Program-made: the position numbers and the translations under genes
Shown here: positions 7,387 through 18,227 of the stretch, piece by piece
How positions within the stretch are numbered: the first letter of the stretch is position 1
Layout of the letters: each line of letters begins with the position of its first letter
NCBI RefSeq assembly: GCF_040219635.1
Contig: NZ_JAVJSC010000002.1
Location: forward strand, 1-64,000
Source: Pyruvatibacter sp.
GTDB lineage: Bacteria > Pseudomonadota > Alphaproteobacteria > CGMCC-115125
Reading direction: 5' to 3'
Length of the DNA: 64,000 bases
Notes under the pieces: model-generated
What the model saw: the letters and a program-made list of their open reading frames with translations, nothing else
What the model was told of the DNA's origin: nothing
Databases searched by the model: none

Positions 7387-8564
7387 TGGCGGGGGCAGTA
7401 CGCATATCGTCAGGGAAAGCCGGGGCGCACTCGGCGCATGAGAATATTCTGGATGCACTGCCGCACCCCGTCGTCAAGGTAGCCGCTGACGGCAACGTCT
7501 CATTCGTCAATGCGGTGGCTGAACAGTTTTTTGCAGCCGGCGCGTCGATGATTGTCGGCAGGCCGCCCGGCGAACTTGTGTCGTTCAGCAGCCCGCTTGT
7601 GGCGTTGATAGATCAGGTGCAGGCAACCGGCGCGTCGGTAACGGAATATGGCGTAGGCATTGGAAGTCCGCGCATGGGCGAGCGCGAAGTCGATATTCAG
7701 GTCGCGCCCATTGTGGAAGAGCCCGGCGCCGTTGTGGCCATGCTTCAGGAGCGCACCATTGCGCACAAGATGGACCGGCAGCTCACTCATCGCGGTGCAG
7801 CGCGCTCCGTCATGGGCATGGCCGCGGTGCTGGCGCATGAAATCAAAAACCCGCTGTCGGGCATTCGCGGTTCCGCGCAACTGCTTGAAATGGGCGTGGC
7901 ACCCGAAGACCGGCATCTGACGCGGCTGATCACGGACGAAGTGGATCGTATCTGCAAGCTGGTGGACAGCATGGAGGTGTTCTCCGACCAGCGTCCGCTG
8001 GCAGCAGAACCTGTCAACATCCATGAAGTGCTGGACCATGTGCGCAGGCTGGCGGCAACCGGCGTGGCCAGGAATGTGAAGGTCACGGAGGAATATGATC
8101 CGTCATTGCCGCCCGTGCCCGGCTCGCGCGATCAGTTGGTGCAGGTGTTTTTGAACCTCATCAAGAACGCCGCCGAAGCTGTGGACGAGGCTGACGGTGA
8201 GATTGTCATTTCAACGGCCTACCGCCCCGGCGTGCGGCTTTCCGTGCCCGGCAGCAGCGAGCGTGTGAGCCTGCCCCTTGAAGTGTGCGTGCGCGACAAT
8301 GGCGCAGGCGTGCCGCCGGACTTGATGCCACATCTGTTTGACCCGTTCGTCACCACCAAATCGGCAGGCACCGGCCTGGGGCTGGCGCTGGTGGCAAAAA
8401 TTGTCGGCGATCATGGCGGCGTCATCGAGTGTGACAGCCAGCCGCGCAGAACCGTTTTTCGTGTGCTTCTCCCCATCAAGCGCATTCCCCTCAAAGACAT
8501 CACTGCCGGTGAACGCTCCGTACACGGTGCTTTAATCGGTGATGGAGACGCAGATGCCCAGTGA
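7386..8564 (+). CDS. ntrB: Nitrogen regulation sensor histidine kinase NtrB
   Basis: A 392-residue cytoplasmic kinase/phosphatase that controls NtrC phosphorylation in response to PII. It has a PAS domain at about residues 20-125 and an HisKA domain with phospho-acceptor H151 in VLAHEIKNPLSGIRGSAQLL. The ATPase domain has the N box (NLIKNAAEAV), DNGAGVPPDL and GTGLGLALVAKIV. There are no membrane segments. It begins at the overlapping TAATG with dusB and overlaps ntrC by 11 nt, so the three genes are probably co-expressed. Confidence 0.96.
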   Translation: MAGAVRISSGKAGAHSAHENILDALPHPVVKVAADGNVSFVNAVAEQFFAAGASMIVGRPPGELVSFSSPLVALIDQVQATGASVTEYGVGIGSPRMGEREVDIQVAPIVEEPGAVVAMLQERTIAHKMDRQLTHRGAARSVMGMAAVLAHEIKNPLSGIRGSAQLLEMGVAPEDRHLTRLITDEVDRICKLVDSMEVFSDQRPLAAEPVNIHEVLDHVRRLAATGVARNVKVTEEYDPSLPPVPGSRDQLVQVFLNLIKNAAEAVDEADGEIVISTAYRPGVRLSVPGSSERVSLPLEVCVRDNGAGVPPDLMPHLFDPFVTTKSAGTGLGLALVAKIVGDHGGVIECDSQPRRTVFRVLLPIKRIPLKDITAGERSVHGALIGDGDADAQ

Positions 8565-9996
8565 GACCATTCTGATTGCCGATGATGACGGCGCGATCCG
8601 CACGGTGCTGAACCAGGCACTGGGCCGTGCCGGGTTTGATGTGCGCTCAACCGGCAATGCCTCAACTCTGTGGCGCTGGGTCAATCAGGGGGAGGGCGAC
8701 CTCATCATCACGGATGTGGTGATGCCGGACGAAAATGCGTTTGACCTGATCCCGCGCATCAAGAAGCTGCGTCCGGACCTTCCGATCATTGTGATGAGTG
8801 CGCAGAACACGCTGATGACCGCAATCACCGCAGCAGAGCGCGGTGCGTATGAATATCTGCCCAAGCCGTTTGACCTCAACGAGTTGACCGGCATTGTGCG
8901 GCGCGCCCTGTCACAACCCAAAACGCCCGCGCCCAAGCGCGTGCGACCGGACGACGAAGACCGCATTCCGCTGATCGGCCGGTCGGCTGCCATGCAGGAT
9001 ATTTATCGCGTGCTGGCACGACTGGTGGGCACGGACCTGACCGTGATGATTGCCGGGGAGAGCGGCACCGGCAAAGAGCTGGTGGCGCGCGCGCTGCATG
9101 ACTACGGCAAGCGACGCAACGGACCGTTTGTTGCCATCAACATGGCGGCGATCCCCCGCGAACTGATTGAAGCGGAACTGTTTGGCCACGAAAAAGGCTC
9201 GTTCACCGGCGCGAGCGGGCGCGGGGTCGGACGCTTTGAGCAGGCCGAAGGCGGCACGCTGTTTCTGGACGAAATCGGCGACATGCCGATGGAAGCACAA
9301 ACCCGGTTGCTGCGCGTGTTGCAGGAAGGCGAGTACACCACCGTGGGTGGTCGTTCACCGATCAAGACCAATGTCCGCATTGTCGCCGCCACCAACCGCG
9401 ACCTGCGCCAGCTCATCAATCAGGGCCTGTTCCGCGAAGACCTGTTCTACAGGCTGAACGTGGTGCCCATCCGGTTGCCGCCCCTGCGCGAACGCTCCGA
9501 AGATATTCCCGATCTTGTCCGCCACTTCCTCACCTTGTGTGAGGAGGAAGGTCTGCCGTCCAAGAACATTGACACGCCGGCGCTTGACCTGCTGCGCCGG
9601 CACCGCTGGCCCGGCAATGTGCGTGAACTTGAAAATCTCGTGCGCCGTCTGGCGGCGCTCTACACCGAAGACACCATCAATGCGGAAGTCATCCACGCCG
9701 AACTGGCCGAGCCAATGGTGGCTCAGGATGCCGACGACGACGGTGGCGACGAAAGTCTTGCTGCCTCCGTTGAGCGTCACCTGCAAAAACTGTTCTCTGA
9801 AACTTCCGATACCCTGCCGCCGCCGGGCCTTTACGACCGTGTGCTGAAGGAAATCGAGCGCCCGTTGATCTCCATGTCGTTGGGGGCCACGCGTGGCAAC
9901 CAGATCAAGGCCGCTCACCTGCTGGGCCTAAACCGCAACACTCTTCGCAAGAAGATCCGTGATCTGGATATTCAGGTTGTGCGCGGAATAAAATAG
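8554..9996 (+). CDS. ntrC: Nitrogen regulation response regulator NtrC
   Basis: A 480-residue sigma-54 activator. The receiver has acidic residues D10-D12 and phospho-acceptor D54 (ITDVVMPD). The AAA+ domain has Walker A GESGTGK at 168-174 and Walker B GGTLFLDE at 233-240. The sigma-54 contact loop reads GSFTGA at 215-220 instead of the commoner GAFTGA. A Fis-type helix-turn-helix lies at the C-terminus (GNQIKAAHLLGLNRNTLRKK). I chose the ATG at 8554, with GGAG at 8544-8547. Two earlier in-frame starts (GTG 8539, ATG 8542) overlap that ribosome site. It responds to NtrB and controls nitrogen assimilation. Confidence 0.96.
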   Translation: MPSETILIADDDGAIRTVLNQALGRAGFDVRSTGNASTLWRWVNQGEGDLIITDVVMPDENAFDLIPRIKKLRPDLPIIVMSAQNTLMTAITAAERGAYEYLPKPFDLNELTGIVRRALSQPKTPAPKRVRPDDEDRIPLIGRSAAMQDIYRVLARLVGTDLTVMIAGESGTGKELVARALHDYGKRRNGPFVAINMAAIPRELIEAELFGHEKGSFTGASGRGVGRFEQAEGGTLFLDEIGDMPMEAQTRLLRVLQEGEYTTVGGRSPIKTNVRIVAATNRDLRQLINQGLFREDLFYRLNVVPIRLPPLRERSEDIPDLVRHFLTLCEEEGLPSKNIDTPALDLLRRHRWPGNVRELENLVRRLAALYTEDTINAEVIHAELAEPMVAQDADDDGGDESLAASVERHLQKLFSETSDTLPPPGLYDRVLKEIERPLISMSLGATRGNQIKAAHLLGLNRNTLRKKIRDLDIQVVRGIK

Positions 9997-10139
9997 CAAA
10001 AACAAGGCGTTAGGCGAAAAACAGCCTGTCACTTTCCAGCAACATTGTTGTTGATTTGCATCTGTTGCCCGGTCACAATAGTGCGACCCCAAAGTGCTGA
10101 GCCACTCATGCCAGCACTGGCAACAAGGCATCACCGGCA

Positions 10140-12503
10140 ATGGCGTCCGCAGACCAGATGACGCACCTCAAGGGCAGCTACCGCACCGCGTTTGCGCGGG
10201 TGGCCTGGCTGCTGAGGCGCATCCAGTGGCCCACATTCCTGGGCATTGGCCTCGCCATCATGGCCGTGGTCAGCGGCATAGCCACCTATCTCACCCTCAC
10301 CGGCGCCACGGACTTTGTGCCCAGCCGCGTGATGGTGATCTCGCTGCTGTTGTTCAACATGGCCATTGTGCTGACACTGTTCGCGCTGATCGCCTACAGG
10401 CTGGTGCGGCTGTGGATTGCACGGCGCGCCGGAAGTGCGGGTGCGCGGCTGCATGTGCGTCTCGTGGGCATGTTCAGCTTCGTCGCCGTGATGCCGGCCA
10501 TCATCGTTGCCGTATTTGCCGCCACCACGCTGGACCGTAGCCTGGATTCGTGGTTCTCCGAACGTACACGGACCATCATCGACAACGCCTCAACGGTGGC
10601 CGAAGCCTATTTCAACGAACACCGTCAGGTGCTGCGCGCGGATGCTTTGGCCATGGCCGCCGACCTTAACCGCTATGCACCGCTGTTCTTCAGCAACCCG
10701 GCCCGGTTCCGCGAAGTAATGACCACCCAAGTAGCACTGCGTTCGCTGTCCGGCGGGTTTGTGGCGGACGCAAACGGCCAGCTCATGGCCTATGCGGAAG
10801 GGTCAACCAGCACCCGCCTGACGCCGCCGTCGCCTGAAGTGTTGCAATCGCTGGGCGAGGGCGAAGCGCATCTGACGGCCAGTGAAGACGGCGATCAGGT
10901 GCAGGCACTGGTGCGGCTGACAAGCTTCGGCAACGCTTTTTTGCTGGTGTCGCGCCAGGTCGACGGGCGGGTGCTGGACCATCTGGCGCGAACCCGCGCG
11001 GCGGCCGCCGAATATGCCAACCTGGAAAGCCGCCGCTATACGGTGCAGCTCACCTTCGCGCTGATTTATGTGATCGTCGCGCTGCTGGTGCTTCTGGCAG
11101 CCATCTGGCTTGGGCTGTGGGCGGCCAACCGCCTGGTCTCACCCATCGGCGACCTGGTGGGGGCGGCGGAGCGCGTGTCCGATGGTGACCTGAGCACCCG
11201 CGTTGAAATAGGCAGCGACGCGGACGAAATCTCGACGCTGGGCCGCACGTTCAACCGCATGACAGGCCAGTTGCAAAGTCAGCGCAACGAACTGATGGAA
11301 GCCAACCACCAGTTGGATCGCCGCCGACGGTTCACTGAAACCGTGCTGTCGGGTGTGAGTGCCGGTGTTATCGGGCTGGACACAAAGGGCCGCATCAACC
11401 TCGTCAACAAGAGCTGCCTGTCGCTGCTTGAGCGCACCCGCGACGAACTCATCGGCCAGTCACTGGTGGCAACAGTGCCTGAAATGGCAACCTGCGTGCG
11501 TCAGGCGATGGCCCGGCGCGACCGCCCGGCGGAAAGCCAGATTACGCTGACCCGCGACGATGGCAGCCAGCGCACAATGACCGTGCGCGTCACCTCGGAG
11601 AAATCCGGTGATGATGCTCACGGCTATGTCGTGACACTGGACGATATTTCAGAACTTGTGTCCGCCCAGCGCGCGTCAGCCTGGGCAGACATTGCCCAGC
11701 GTATCGCTCACGAGATTAAAAATCCGCTGACGCCAATCCAGCTCTCCGCCGAGCGGCTGAAACGTAAATACGGCGCGCAGATCACCGATGACCCGGAAGT
11801 GTTTGAACAATGCACAAACACCATTGTGCGGCAGGTGGAAGATCTGGGCCGCATGGTCGACGAGTTCTCGTCCTTCGCGCGGATGCCGACGGCCGTTATG
11901 GTGCCCGAAGACATCAGCGCCCTCGTGCGTGAGGCAGTGTTTCTGCAACGCGTTGCAGCACCCGACATCAGCTTTGAAGTCGAGGGCGCGCAGCAACCCG
12001 TGATGGTTGAATGTGACCGCAGGCAGCTGAGTCAGGCACTCACCAATCTCATAAAAAACGCTATCGAGGCGATTGCGACGCGGCGCGAACAGGTGCCTGC
12101 CGATGACCACACGCTGCCTGACCGTATTGTCATCTCAGTCGATGACACAACTGAAAATGGCGGCGAAATGGTGAGCATCGACATTGCTGATACCGGCATT
12201 GGCCTGCCGCGTGGTGAGCGCTACCGGCTGGTGGAGCCCTACGTCACGCGCCGCGAGAAAGGGACGGGCCTTGGTCTCGCCATTGTCAAAAAGATCATGG
12301 AAGATCACGCTGGCAGCCTGTTGCTGGAAGACGCGCCATGGGTGGCGACGGGCGGTCACGGGGCGTGCATCAAAATGCTGATGCCGCGGCGTCAGGTCAG
12401 CGACACGGACCCAACACCCGACATTGACACCGAAAATACCAATGATACCGACACTGCAGCACAGCCGTTCGCGGCCCGCGCGTCCGTCGGCCTGACGAGC
12501 TAA
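10140..12503 (+). CDS. ntrY: NtrY sensor histidine kinase (membrane-bound)
   Basis: A 787-residue membrane kinase paired with NtrX. Two N-terminal membrane segments (about 33-53 and 63-90), a third near 110-130, a periplasmic region and a fourth segment near 302-328 precede HAMP (about 330-380). A PAS domain (about 400-505) and the HisKA domain follow, with H524 in RIAHEIKNPLTPIQLSAERL. The ATPase domain has NLIKNAIEAI, DIADTGIGLP and GTGLGLAIVKKIMEDH. Known roles in related bacteria include nitrogen metabolism, redox response and envelope control. It starts about 140 nt after ntrC and ends 12 nt before ntrX. An ATG at 10158 is an alternative start. Confidence 0.95.
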   Translation: MASADQMTHLKGSYRTAFARVAWLLRRIQWPTFLGIGLAIMAVVSGIATYLTLTGATDFVPSRVMVISLLLFNMAIVLTLFALIAYRLVRLWIARRAGSAGARLHVRLVGMFSFVAVMPAIIVAVFAATTLDRSLDSWFSERTRTIIDNASTVAEAYFNEHRQVLRADALAMAADLNRYAPLFFSNPARFREVMTTQVALRSLSGGFVADANGQLMAYAEGSTSTRLTPPSPEVLQSLGEGEAHLTASEDGDQVQALVRLTSFGNAFLLVSRQVDGRVLDHLARTRAAAAEYANLESRRYTVQLTFALIYVIVALLVLLAAIWLGLWAANRLVSPIGDLVGAAERVSDGDLSTRVEIGSDADEISTLGRTFNRMTGQLQSQRNELMEANHQLDRRRRFTETVLSGVSAGVIGLDTKGRINLVNKSCLSLLERTRDELIGQSLVATVPEMATCVRQAMARRDRPAESQITLTRDDGSQRTMTVRVTSEKSGDDAHGYVVTLDDISELVSAQRASAWADIAQRIAHEIKNPLTPIQLSAERLKRKYGAQITDDPEVFEQCTNTIVRQVEDLGRMVDEFSSFARMPTAVMVPEDISALVREAVFLQRVAAPDISFEVEGAQQPVMVECDRRQLSQALTNLIKNAIEAIATRREQVPADDHTLPDRIVISVDDTTENGGEMVSIDIADTGIGLPRGERYRLVEPYVTRREKGTGLGLAIVKKIMEDHAGSLLLEDAPWVATGGHGACIKMLMPRRQVSDTDPTPDIDTENTNDTDTAAQPFAARASVGLTS

Positions 12504-12515
12504 CCGGGGGACCTG

Positions 12516-13910
<1,395 letters not shown>

Positions 13911-13945
13911 TACATGCTTCAGGCATCTCTCGAAAGCATTAGCCT

Positions 13946-15322
13946 ATGAAAGTCATCATCTGTGGCGCCGGTCAGGTGGGGTCTGGTATCGCCCGCCAGC
14001 TTTCCAACGAGCACAACGACGTGACCGTGATCGACAATTCGCCTGCGCTGATTCAGCAAATAGCGGATTCGCTCGATGTGCGCACAGTCGTCGGCTACGC
14101 CTCGCACCCTGACGTGCTGGAGCGCGCCGGAGCCCGCGAGGCCGACATGATCATTGCCGTCACATTTGCCGATGAAGTGAACATGGTGGCCTGCCAGGTG
14201 GCACACTCGCTGTTCAACGTGCCCACAAAAATTGCCCGCATTCGCGCGCAAAGCTACCTGAGGCCGGTCTGGCAGGATTTGTTCACCCGCGATCACATGC
14301 CGATCGATGTGATTATTTCGCCCGAGCTTGAAGTGGGTCGCGCTGTGATGCGTCGTCTCAAAATGCCCGGCGCGCTCGAAGCCATTCCGTTTGGCGATGG
14401 CCACATCACATTTCTGGGTATCGCCCTGGAAGATGACTGCCCCGTGGTCAACACACCGCTACGCCAGTTGACGGATCTGTTTCCCGATCTGACTGCGGTT
14501 GTCACCGGCATCCAGCGCGGCGACCGTTTGTTCGTGCCAGACTCAGGCGACCAGATGATGGTCGGCGACATCGCCTATGTCGTGTCGGACACCACACAGA
14601 CGCGACGCGTCTTGTCGCTGTTCGGCCACGAGGAAAAGGCTGCCCGCCGCGTGGTGATTGTCGGCGCGGGCAATATCGGCCGTCACGTGGCGCAGGAGCT
14701 TGAAACCGAGCACACCAAAGTGAAGGTCAAGATCATTGAGGCCGACAAGGCAACCGCTGTTATTGCGGCGGACGAGCTGTCCCGCACGGTTGTGCTCCAC
14801 GGCAATGCACTGGACGAAGAAGTGCTGCGTGAAGCGGGTGCCGACAGCGCTGAAACACTGATTGCGCTTACCAATGACGACAAGGTGAATATTCTCAGCA
14901 GCGTCATGGCCAAGCAGCTTGGCTGCGGGCGCGCCATCGCCCTCATCAACAATCGCAGCTATGCAAACCTGATGGGGCCGATGGATATTGACGCCTTCGT
15001 CAACCCGCGCGCCACTACGGTTTCGACTGTGTTGCGCCATGTGCGCCGGGGCCGTATTCGCGGCGTGTCGTCGGTACAGGACGGCAAGGCTGAAGTCATT
15101 GAGGCAGAGGCGCTTGCGACATCCACGCTGGTGGGCCGTCCGCTGCGCGATGCCGACCTGCCAAACGGTATGCGCATTGGTGCCATTCTGCGCGGCACCA
15201 GGGTGATTGTGCCCAGGGGTGACACAGAGGTTCATGCCGGTGACCGGGTTGTGATATTTGCGCTGGCAGATGAGGTCAGCCATGTCGAGCGTATGTTCCG
15301 GGTTAGTATTGAGTTCTTCTAG
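13946..15322 (+). CDS. trkA: Trk potassium uptake regulatory protein TrkA
   Basis: A 458-residue cytoplasmic gating protein of the Trk system, built from two RCK units. The first NAD-binding motif is ICGAGQVGSGIARQL at residues 4-18. The second is VIVGAGNIGRHVAQELE near residue 235. Each Rossmann part is followed by a TrkA-C lobe; the last has VIVPRGDTEVHAGDRVVIF. It sits between ntrX (36 nt upstream) and trkH (41 nt downstream), an order conserved in Rhizobiales-type genomes. Confidence 0.96.
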   Translation: MKVIICGAGQVGSGIARQLSNEHNDVTVIDNSPALIQQIADSLDVRTVVGYASHPDVLERAGAREADMIIAVTFADEVNMVACQVAHSLFNVPTKIARIRAQSYLRPVWQDLFTRDHMPIDVIISPELEVGRAVMRRLKMPGALEAIPFGDGHITFLGIALEDDCPVVNTPLRQLTDLFPDLTAVVTGIQRGDRLFVPDSGDQMMVGDIAYVVSDTTQTRRVLSLFGHEEKAARRVVIVGAGNIGRHVAQELETEHTKVKVKIIEADKATAVIAADELSRTVVLHGNALDEEVLREAGADSAETLIALTNDDKVNILSSVMAKQLGCGRAIALINNRSYANLMGPMDIDAFVNPRATTVSTVLRHVRRGRIRGVSSVQDGKAEVIEAEALATSTLVGRPLRDADLPNGMRIGAILRGTRVIVPRGDTEVHAGDRVVIFALADEVSHVERMFRVSIEFF

Positions 15323-15362
15323 ACGGGCTGAGCCACACCACTGAATCAGGGAACCCCCGCGC

Positions 15363-16835
15363 ATGTCGTTTGCCGTTGTCGGCATAGTTCTGGCAGCCGC
15401 CTTGTCGGTCATCGCAGCAGCGCACCTGCTGCCGGTGCTGGTGGCTTACTCCGTCGGCCAGACTGACCAGGCGGTTGTGTTCGCCATGACCGGCCTGCTC
15501 ACGGCCTTTGTCGCGGGCGCTCTGGGCCTTGCTACCCGCGACCAGGTAAAGCGCCCCATGGTGACGCAACGTCTGGCGGCGCTGGGCGTTGCGTGGCTCA
15601 TTGCCCCGGCGTTCGCAGCCATAGCCTTTGTGGGTGTTGACCCTGATGTTCTGTACGCGGATGCATATTTTGATGCCGTGTCTGCGCTCACCACAACCGG
15701 CTCAGTCTCGCTTATCAACGAAATATCCCAGTCACCGGCGGTGATGATCTGGCGGGCCACCCTGCAATGGGTTGGCGGCTTTGCCACGCTCTTGATGGCG
15801 ATGGTGGTGCTCGCGCAGCTTGGGCTTGCCGGACTGTCGTTACGCCGGACACCTATGCCGCCGGGCAATACATCCGGCCCGTTTGGCCGCTACTGGCCTG
15901 CCATGCTGGCATTGGGCGCGACCTATGGCAGTGTCACGCTGGTGGGCCTCATCGGCCTGTTGCTGACCGGAATGCCGCTGATACCGGCAATGGGACTGGC
16001 GTTCTCGGCAGTTTCCACATCAGGTGTTATGCCTCAGGGGGGTGTGCTCGTGACCGGCGTCACCTATTGGCCCGCGATCATTGTGGCGTTCATGTTGTTT
16101 GCCGGGGCCACAAACTATATGCGCCATTCAGGCATGGCCCGAAGATCTGTGTCAGCGTACTGGGAAGATCCCGAGTTTCGTTACATCACGCTGGCGGTCA
16201 TCGTCGGCGGCATTGTGCTTGCGCTGTTGCTGACTGTGTGGGCAGGCGCGGATCTATCACTTGCCCGCGGTATGCTGTGGGTGCTGTCGCTGCTTTCAAC
16301 GTCAGTCCACCCGGTGGACCAGAGCGGTTTTGCAACCATTCCGCTGCTGGTTGCACTGAGCCTGGTGTTCGTTGGCGGCAGTACCATGTCCACTGCCGGT
16401 GGCATCAAGCTCATGCGCCTGGCATTGATGATGAAGCAGGGGGCGCGCGAGATTTCCCGGCTGGCGCATCCTCACGGCATTGTTCACACCGACTTTGGTG
16501 GTCGCCCCTACACCATGGCGCTTATGCGCGGGGTATGGACCATGTTCATCATCATGCTGGCGCTGGCGCTGCTGGCCTCTTTGGCCCTCACCGCCGGTGG
16601 CGTACCGTTTGTTCAGGCAATAACCGCAGCCATTGGCGCGCTTGCCAATGCAGGCCCGGTGCTTGGGTTTGCTGCGGGGGCTGACGGCAGTGTCATCGGG
16701 CTTGATACAGCACAGGTGTATGCGGCCATGCCGGCCGCCAGCAAACTTGTTCTGAGTGTTGCAATGATCGCCGGGCGTGTGGAGGTCCTGGCCTTTGTCG
16801 GCATTCTCGTTGGCCTCTCAACGCGGGACAGTTAG
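15363..16835 (+). CDS. trkH: Trk-type potassium uptake membrane protein TrkH
   Basis: A 490-residue inner-membrane potassium channel-like subunit with many hydrophobic helices. Pore-loop signatures include SALTTTGSVS (about residues 108-117), AVSTSGVMPQGG, a third loop near STSVHPVDQSG and the fourth at GALANAGPVLG. WVGGFATLLMAMVVL and GGSTMSTAGGIKLMR are further family motifs. The last residues AGRVEVLAFV are characteristic of TrkH. It works with TrkA, encoded just upstream. The stop lies 4 nt before the start of the aminotransferase gene. Confidence 0.94.
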   Translation: MSFAVVGIVLAAALSVIAAAHLLPVLVAYSVGQTDQAVVFAMTGLLTAFVAGALGLATRDQVKRPMVTQRLAALGVAWLIAPAFAAIAFVGVDPDVLYADAYFDAVSALTTTGSVSLINEISQSPAVMIWRATLQWVGGFATLLMAMVVLAQLGLAGLSLRRTPMPPGNTSGPFGRYWPAMLALGATYGSVTLVGLIGLLLTGMPLIPAMGLAFSAVSTSGVMPQGGVLVTGVTYWPAIIVAFMLFAGATNYMRHSGMARRSVSAYWEDPEFRYITLAVIVGGIVLALLLTVWAGADLSLARGMLWVLSLLSTSVHPVDQSGFATIPLLVALSLVFVGGSTMSTAGGIKLMRLALMMKQGAREISRLAHPHGIVHTDFGGRPYTMALMRGVWTMFIIMLALALLASLALTAGGVPFVQAITAAIGALANAGPVLGFAAGADGSVIGLDTAQVYAAMPAASKLVLSVAMIAGRVEVLAFVGILVGLSTRDS

Positions 16836-16839
16836 CTCC

Positions 16840-17733
16840 ATGACCCGTATCGCCTTTGTAAGGGATGCAACCACCCCCGGCAGCTATATGCCGCGCGCGG
16901 ATGCCCGCATATCTGTCGAGGATCGTGGCTTTAACCTGGCCGATGGCATCTACGAAGTATGCGAGATACGCGACGGCGGGCTGGTGGATGAAAACCGGCA
17001 CCTCAACCGCTATGAACGCTCGCTTCGCGCGCTGCGCATTGACGCACCAATGCCGCGTCGCGCTTTGCAGCTTGTGCTGCGCGAAGTCGTGCGTCGCAAC
17101 GGCGTGCAAAACGGAATCCTGTATGTGCAGGTAACGCGCGGTGCTGCGCGTCGTGACCATGCGTTTCCCGATCCCGGCGTTGTGCCGACGCTCGTTGTGT
17201 TTGCAACGTCAACGCATGTCGCCACCCGCGAGGCAAAGGCCGATCACGGGGTGACCGTCACAACCCTGCCGGACGAACGCTGGCACCGGCGTGACATCAA
17301 GTCGATAAGCCTGCTGCCCAACGTGCTGGCAAAGCAGACGGCGCGCGAGGCCGGTGCCTATGAGGCATGGCTTGTTGACGCGGCGGGATACATCACCGAA
17401 GGCGCATCCACCAACGCCTGGATCATAGATGCGCAGGGCACGCTCATCACCCGGCCTCTAAGCCATGACATTCTGCCCGGCATCAGTCGTGAGGTCATTT
17501 TGCAGGCTGCCGACCAGTTGAATATGCCGGTTGAAGAGCGCGCCTTCACCGTGGCACAAGCCTGTGACGCGGCTGAAGCGTTCCTTTCCAGTTCGTCCGC
17601 CATCCTGCTGCCGGTCATCCGGATCGACTCGCACCCCATAGGCAAGGGGCTGCCGGGCCGACTAACCCACAAACTGCGTGCTGCCTCTCGCGCCATTTCG
17701 GTGGTTTCCGGTAGGCAGTTGCCCTCAATTTGA
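16840..17733 (+). CDS. dat: D-amino acid aminotransferase (class IV)
   Basis: A 297-residue PLP enzyme of the branched-chain/D-alanine aminotransferase fold. ISVEDRGFNLADGIYEVCE (about residues 24-42) is the family opening. The PLP lysine is in RRDIKSISLLPNVLAK, and EGASTNAWI and HDILPGISRE bind the cofactor phosphate. The reaction interconverts D-amino acids and 2-oxo acids, feeding D-alanine or D-glutamate to peptidoglycan. I chose the ATG at 16840, 4 nt after trkH; an in-frame extension into trkH is open but not family-like. The trkH-dat-hfq order is conserved in alphaproteobacteria. Confidence 0.93.
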   Translation: MTRIAFVRDATTPGSYMPRADARISVEDRGFNLADGIYEVCEIRDGGLVDENRHLNRYERSLRALRIDAPMPRRALQLVLREVVRRNGVQNGILYVQVTRGAARRDHAFPDPGVVPTLVVFATSTHVATREAKADHGVTVTTLPDERWHRRDIKSISLLPNVLAKQTAREAGAYEAWLVDAAGYITEGASTNAWIIDAQGTLITRPLSHDILPGISREVILQAADQLNMPVEERAFTVAQACDAAEAFLSSSSAILLPVIRIDSHPIGKGLPGRLTHKLRAASRAISVVSGRQLPSI

Positions 17734-17809
17734 GCAGTTTCGCAAATTGCCAAACATTTGCCCTTGTCACGTCAGAAATCTGTATCACTTATCTGATAGG
17801 CAAAATACG

Positions 17810-17846
17810 TGTGAGACGGCCCGCCTGATATGATGTTGGTCTCACA
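17810..17846. promoter_or_regulatory. Inverted repeat in the hfq upstream region
   Basis: TGTGAGAC (17810-17817) and GTCTCACA (17839-17846) are perfect 8-bp arms separated by 21 nt, 55-91 nt before the hfq start. It may be an operator or a leader-RNA stem. No transcription start is evident. Confidence 0.4.
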
Positions 17847-17856
17847 GTCGGACCGC

Positions 17857-17890
17857 AAAAAAACAGAAGAGCAAAAAGAACAAAAGAAAG
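17857..17890 (+). promoter_or_regulatory. Purine-rich A-R-N leader before hfq
   Basis: This stretch is almost entirely A and G with repeated A-purine-N triplets (AAC AGA AGA ... AAA AGA). It includes the likely ribosome site AAGAAAGG at 17884-17891. The distal face of Hfq binds such ARN repeats, so the gene product could bind its own leader. That is inferred from the motif only. Confidence 0.4.
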
Positions 17891-17900
17891 GCCCACATAA

Positions 17901-18149
17901 ATGTCAGACAAGCCCCAGAACCTTCAGGACACCTTCCTGAACTACATCCGCAAACAGAAAATGCCGGTCACGGTATTTCTGGTAAACGGCGTGAAGTTGC
18001 AGGGCGTGGTCACATGGTTCGACAGCTTCTGTGTGCTGCTGCGGCGTGACGGGCACTCGCAACTGGTTTACAAGCACGCCATATCCACAATTATGCCGTC
18101 GGCCCCGGTTCAGCTCTTTGATGATGAAGGCGAGGGGTCCGGCGAGTAG
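17901..18149 (+). CDS. hfq: RNA chaperone Hfq
   Basis: An 82-residue Sm-like protein that forms hexamers and pairs small RNAs with mRNAs. QDTFLNYIRKQKMPVTVFLVNG begins Sm1 (its NxxRKxxxxVxxFLxNG core is intact). GVVTWFDSFCVLLRRDGHSQLVYKHAISTI includes the diagnostic YKHA Sm2 motif (residues 55-58). The short acidic tail is usual. It is preceded by an A/G-rich leader and followed by hflX 78 nt downstream. Confidence 0.98.
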   Translation: MSDKPQNLQDTFLNYIRKQKMPVTVFLVNGVKLQGVVTWFDSFCVLLRRDGHSQLVYKHAISTIMPSAPVQLFDDEGEGSGE

Positions 18150-18227
18150 TTTCAACGCCAGGACCGTTTCCGCATTTTGACGACACCAAAAGACGCCAAA
18201 ACCAGCCAGCAGCGCGTGGCCACCATA

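Noticed and set aside
10000..10139. Sigma-54 promoter before ntrY
   Set aside because: I found no clear GG-N10-GC pair with the expected flanking bases between ntrC and ntrY.
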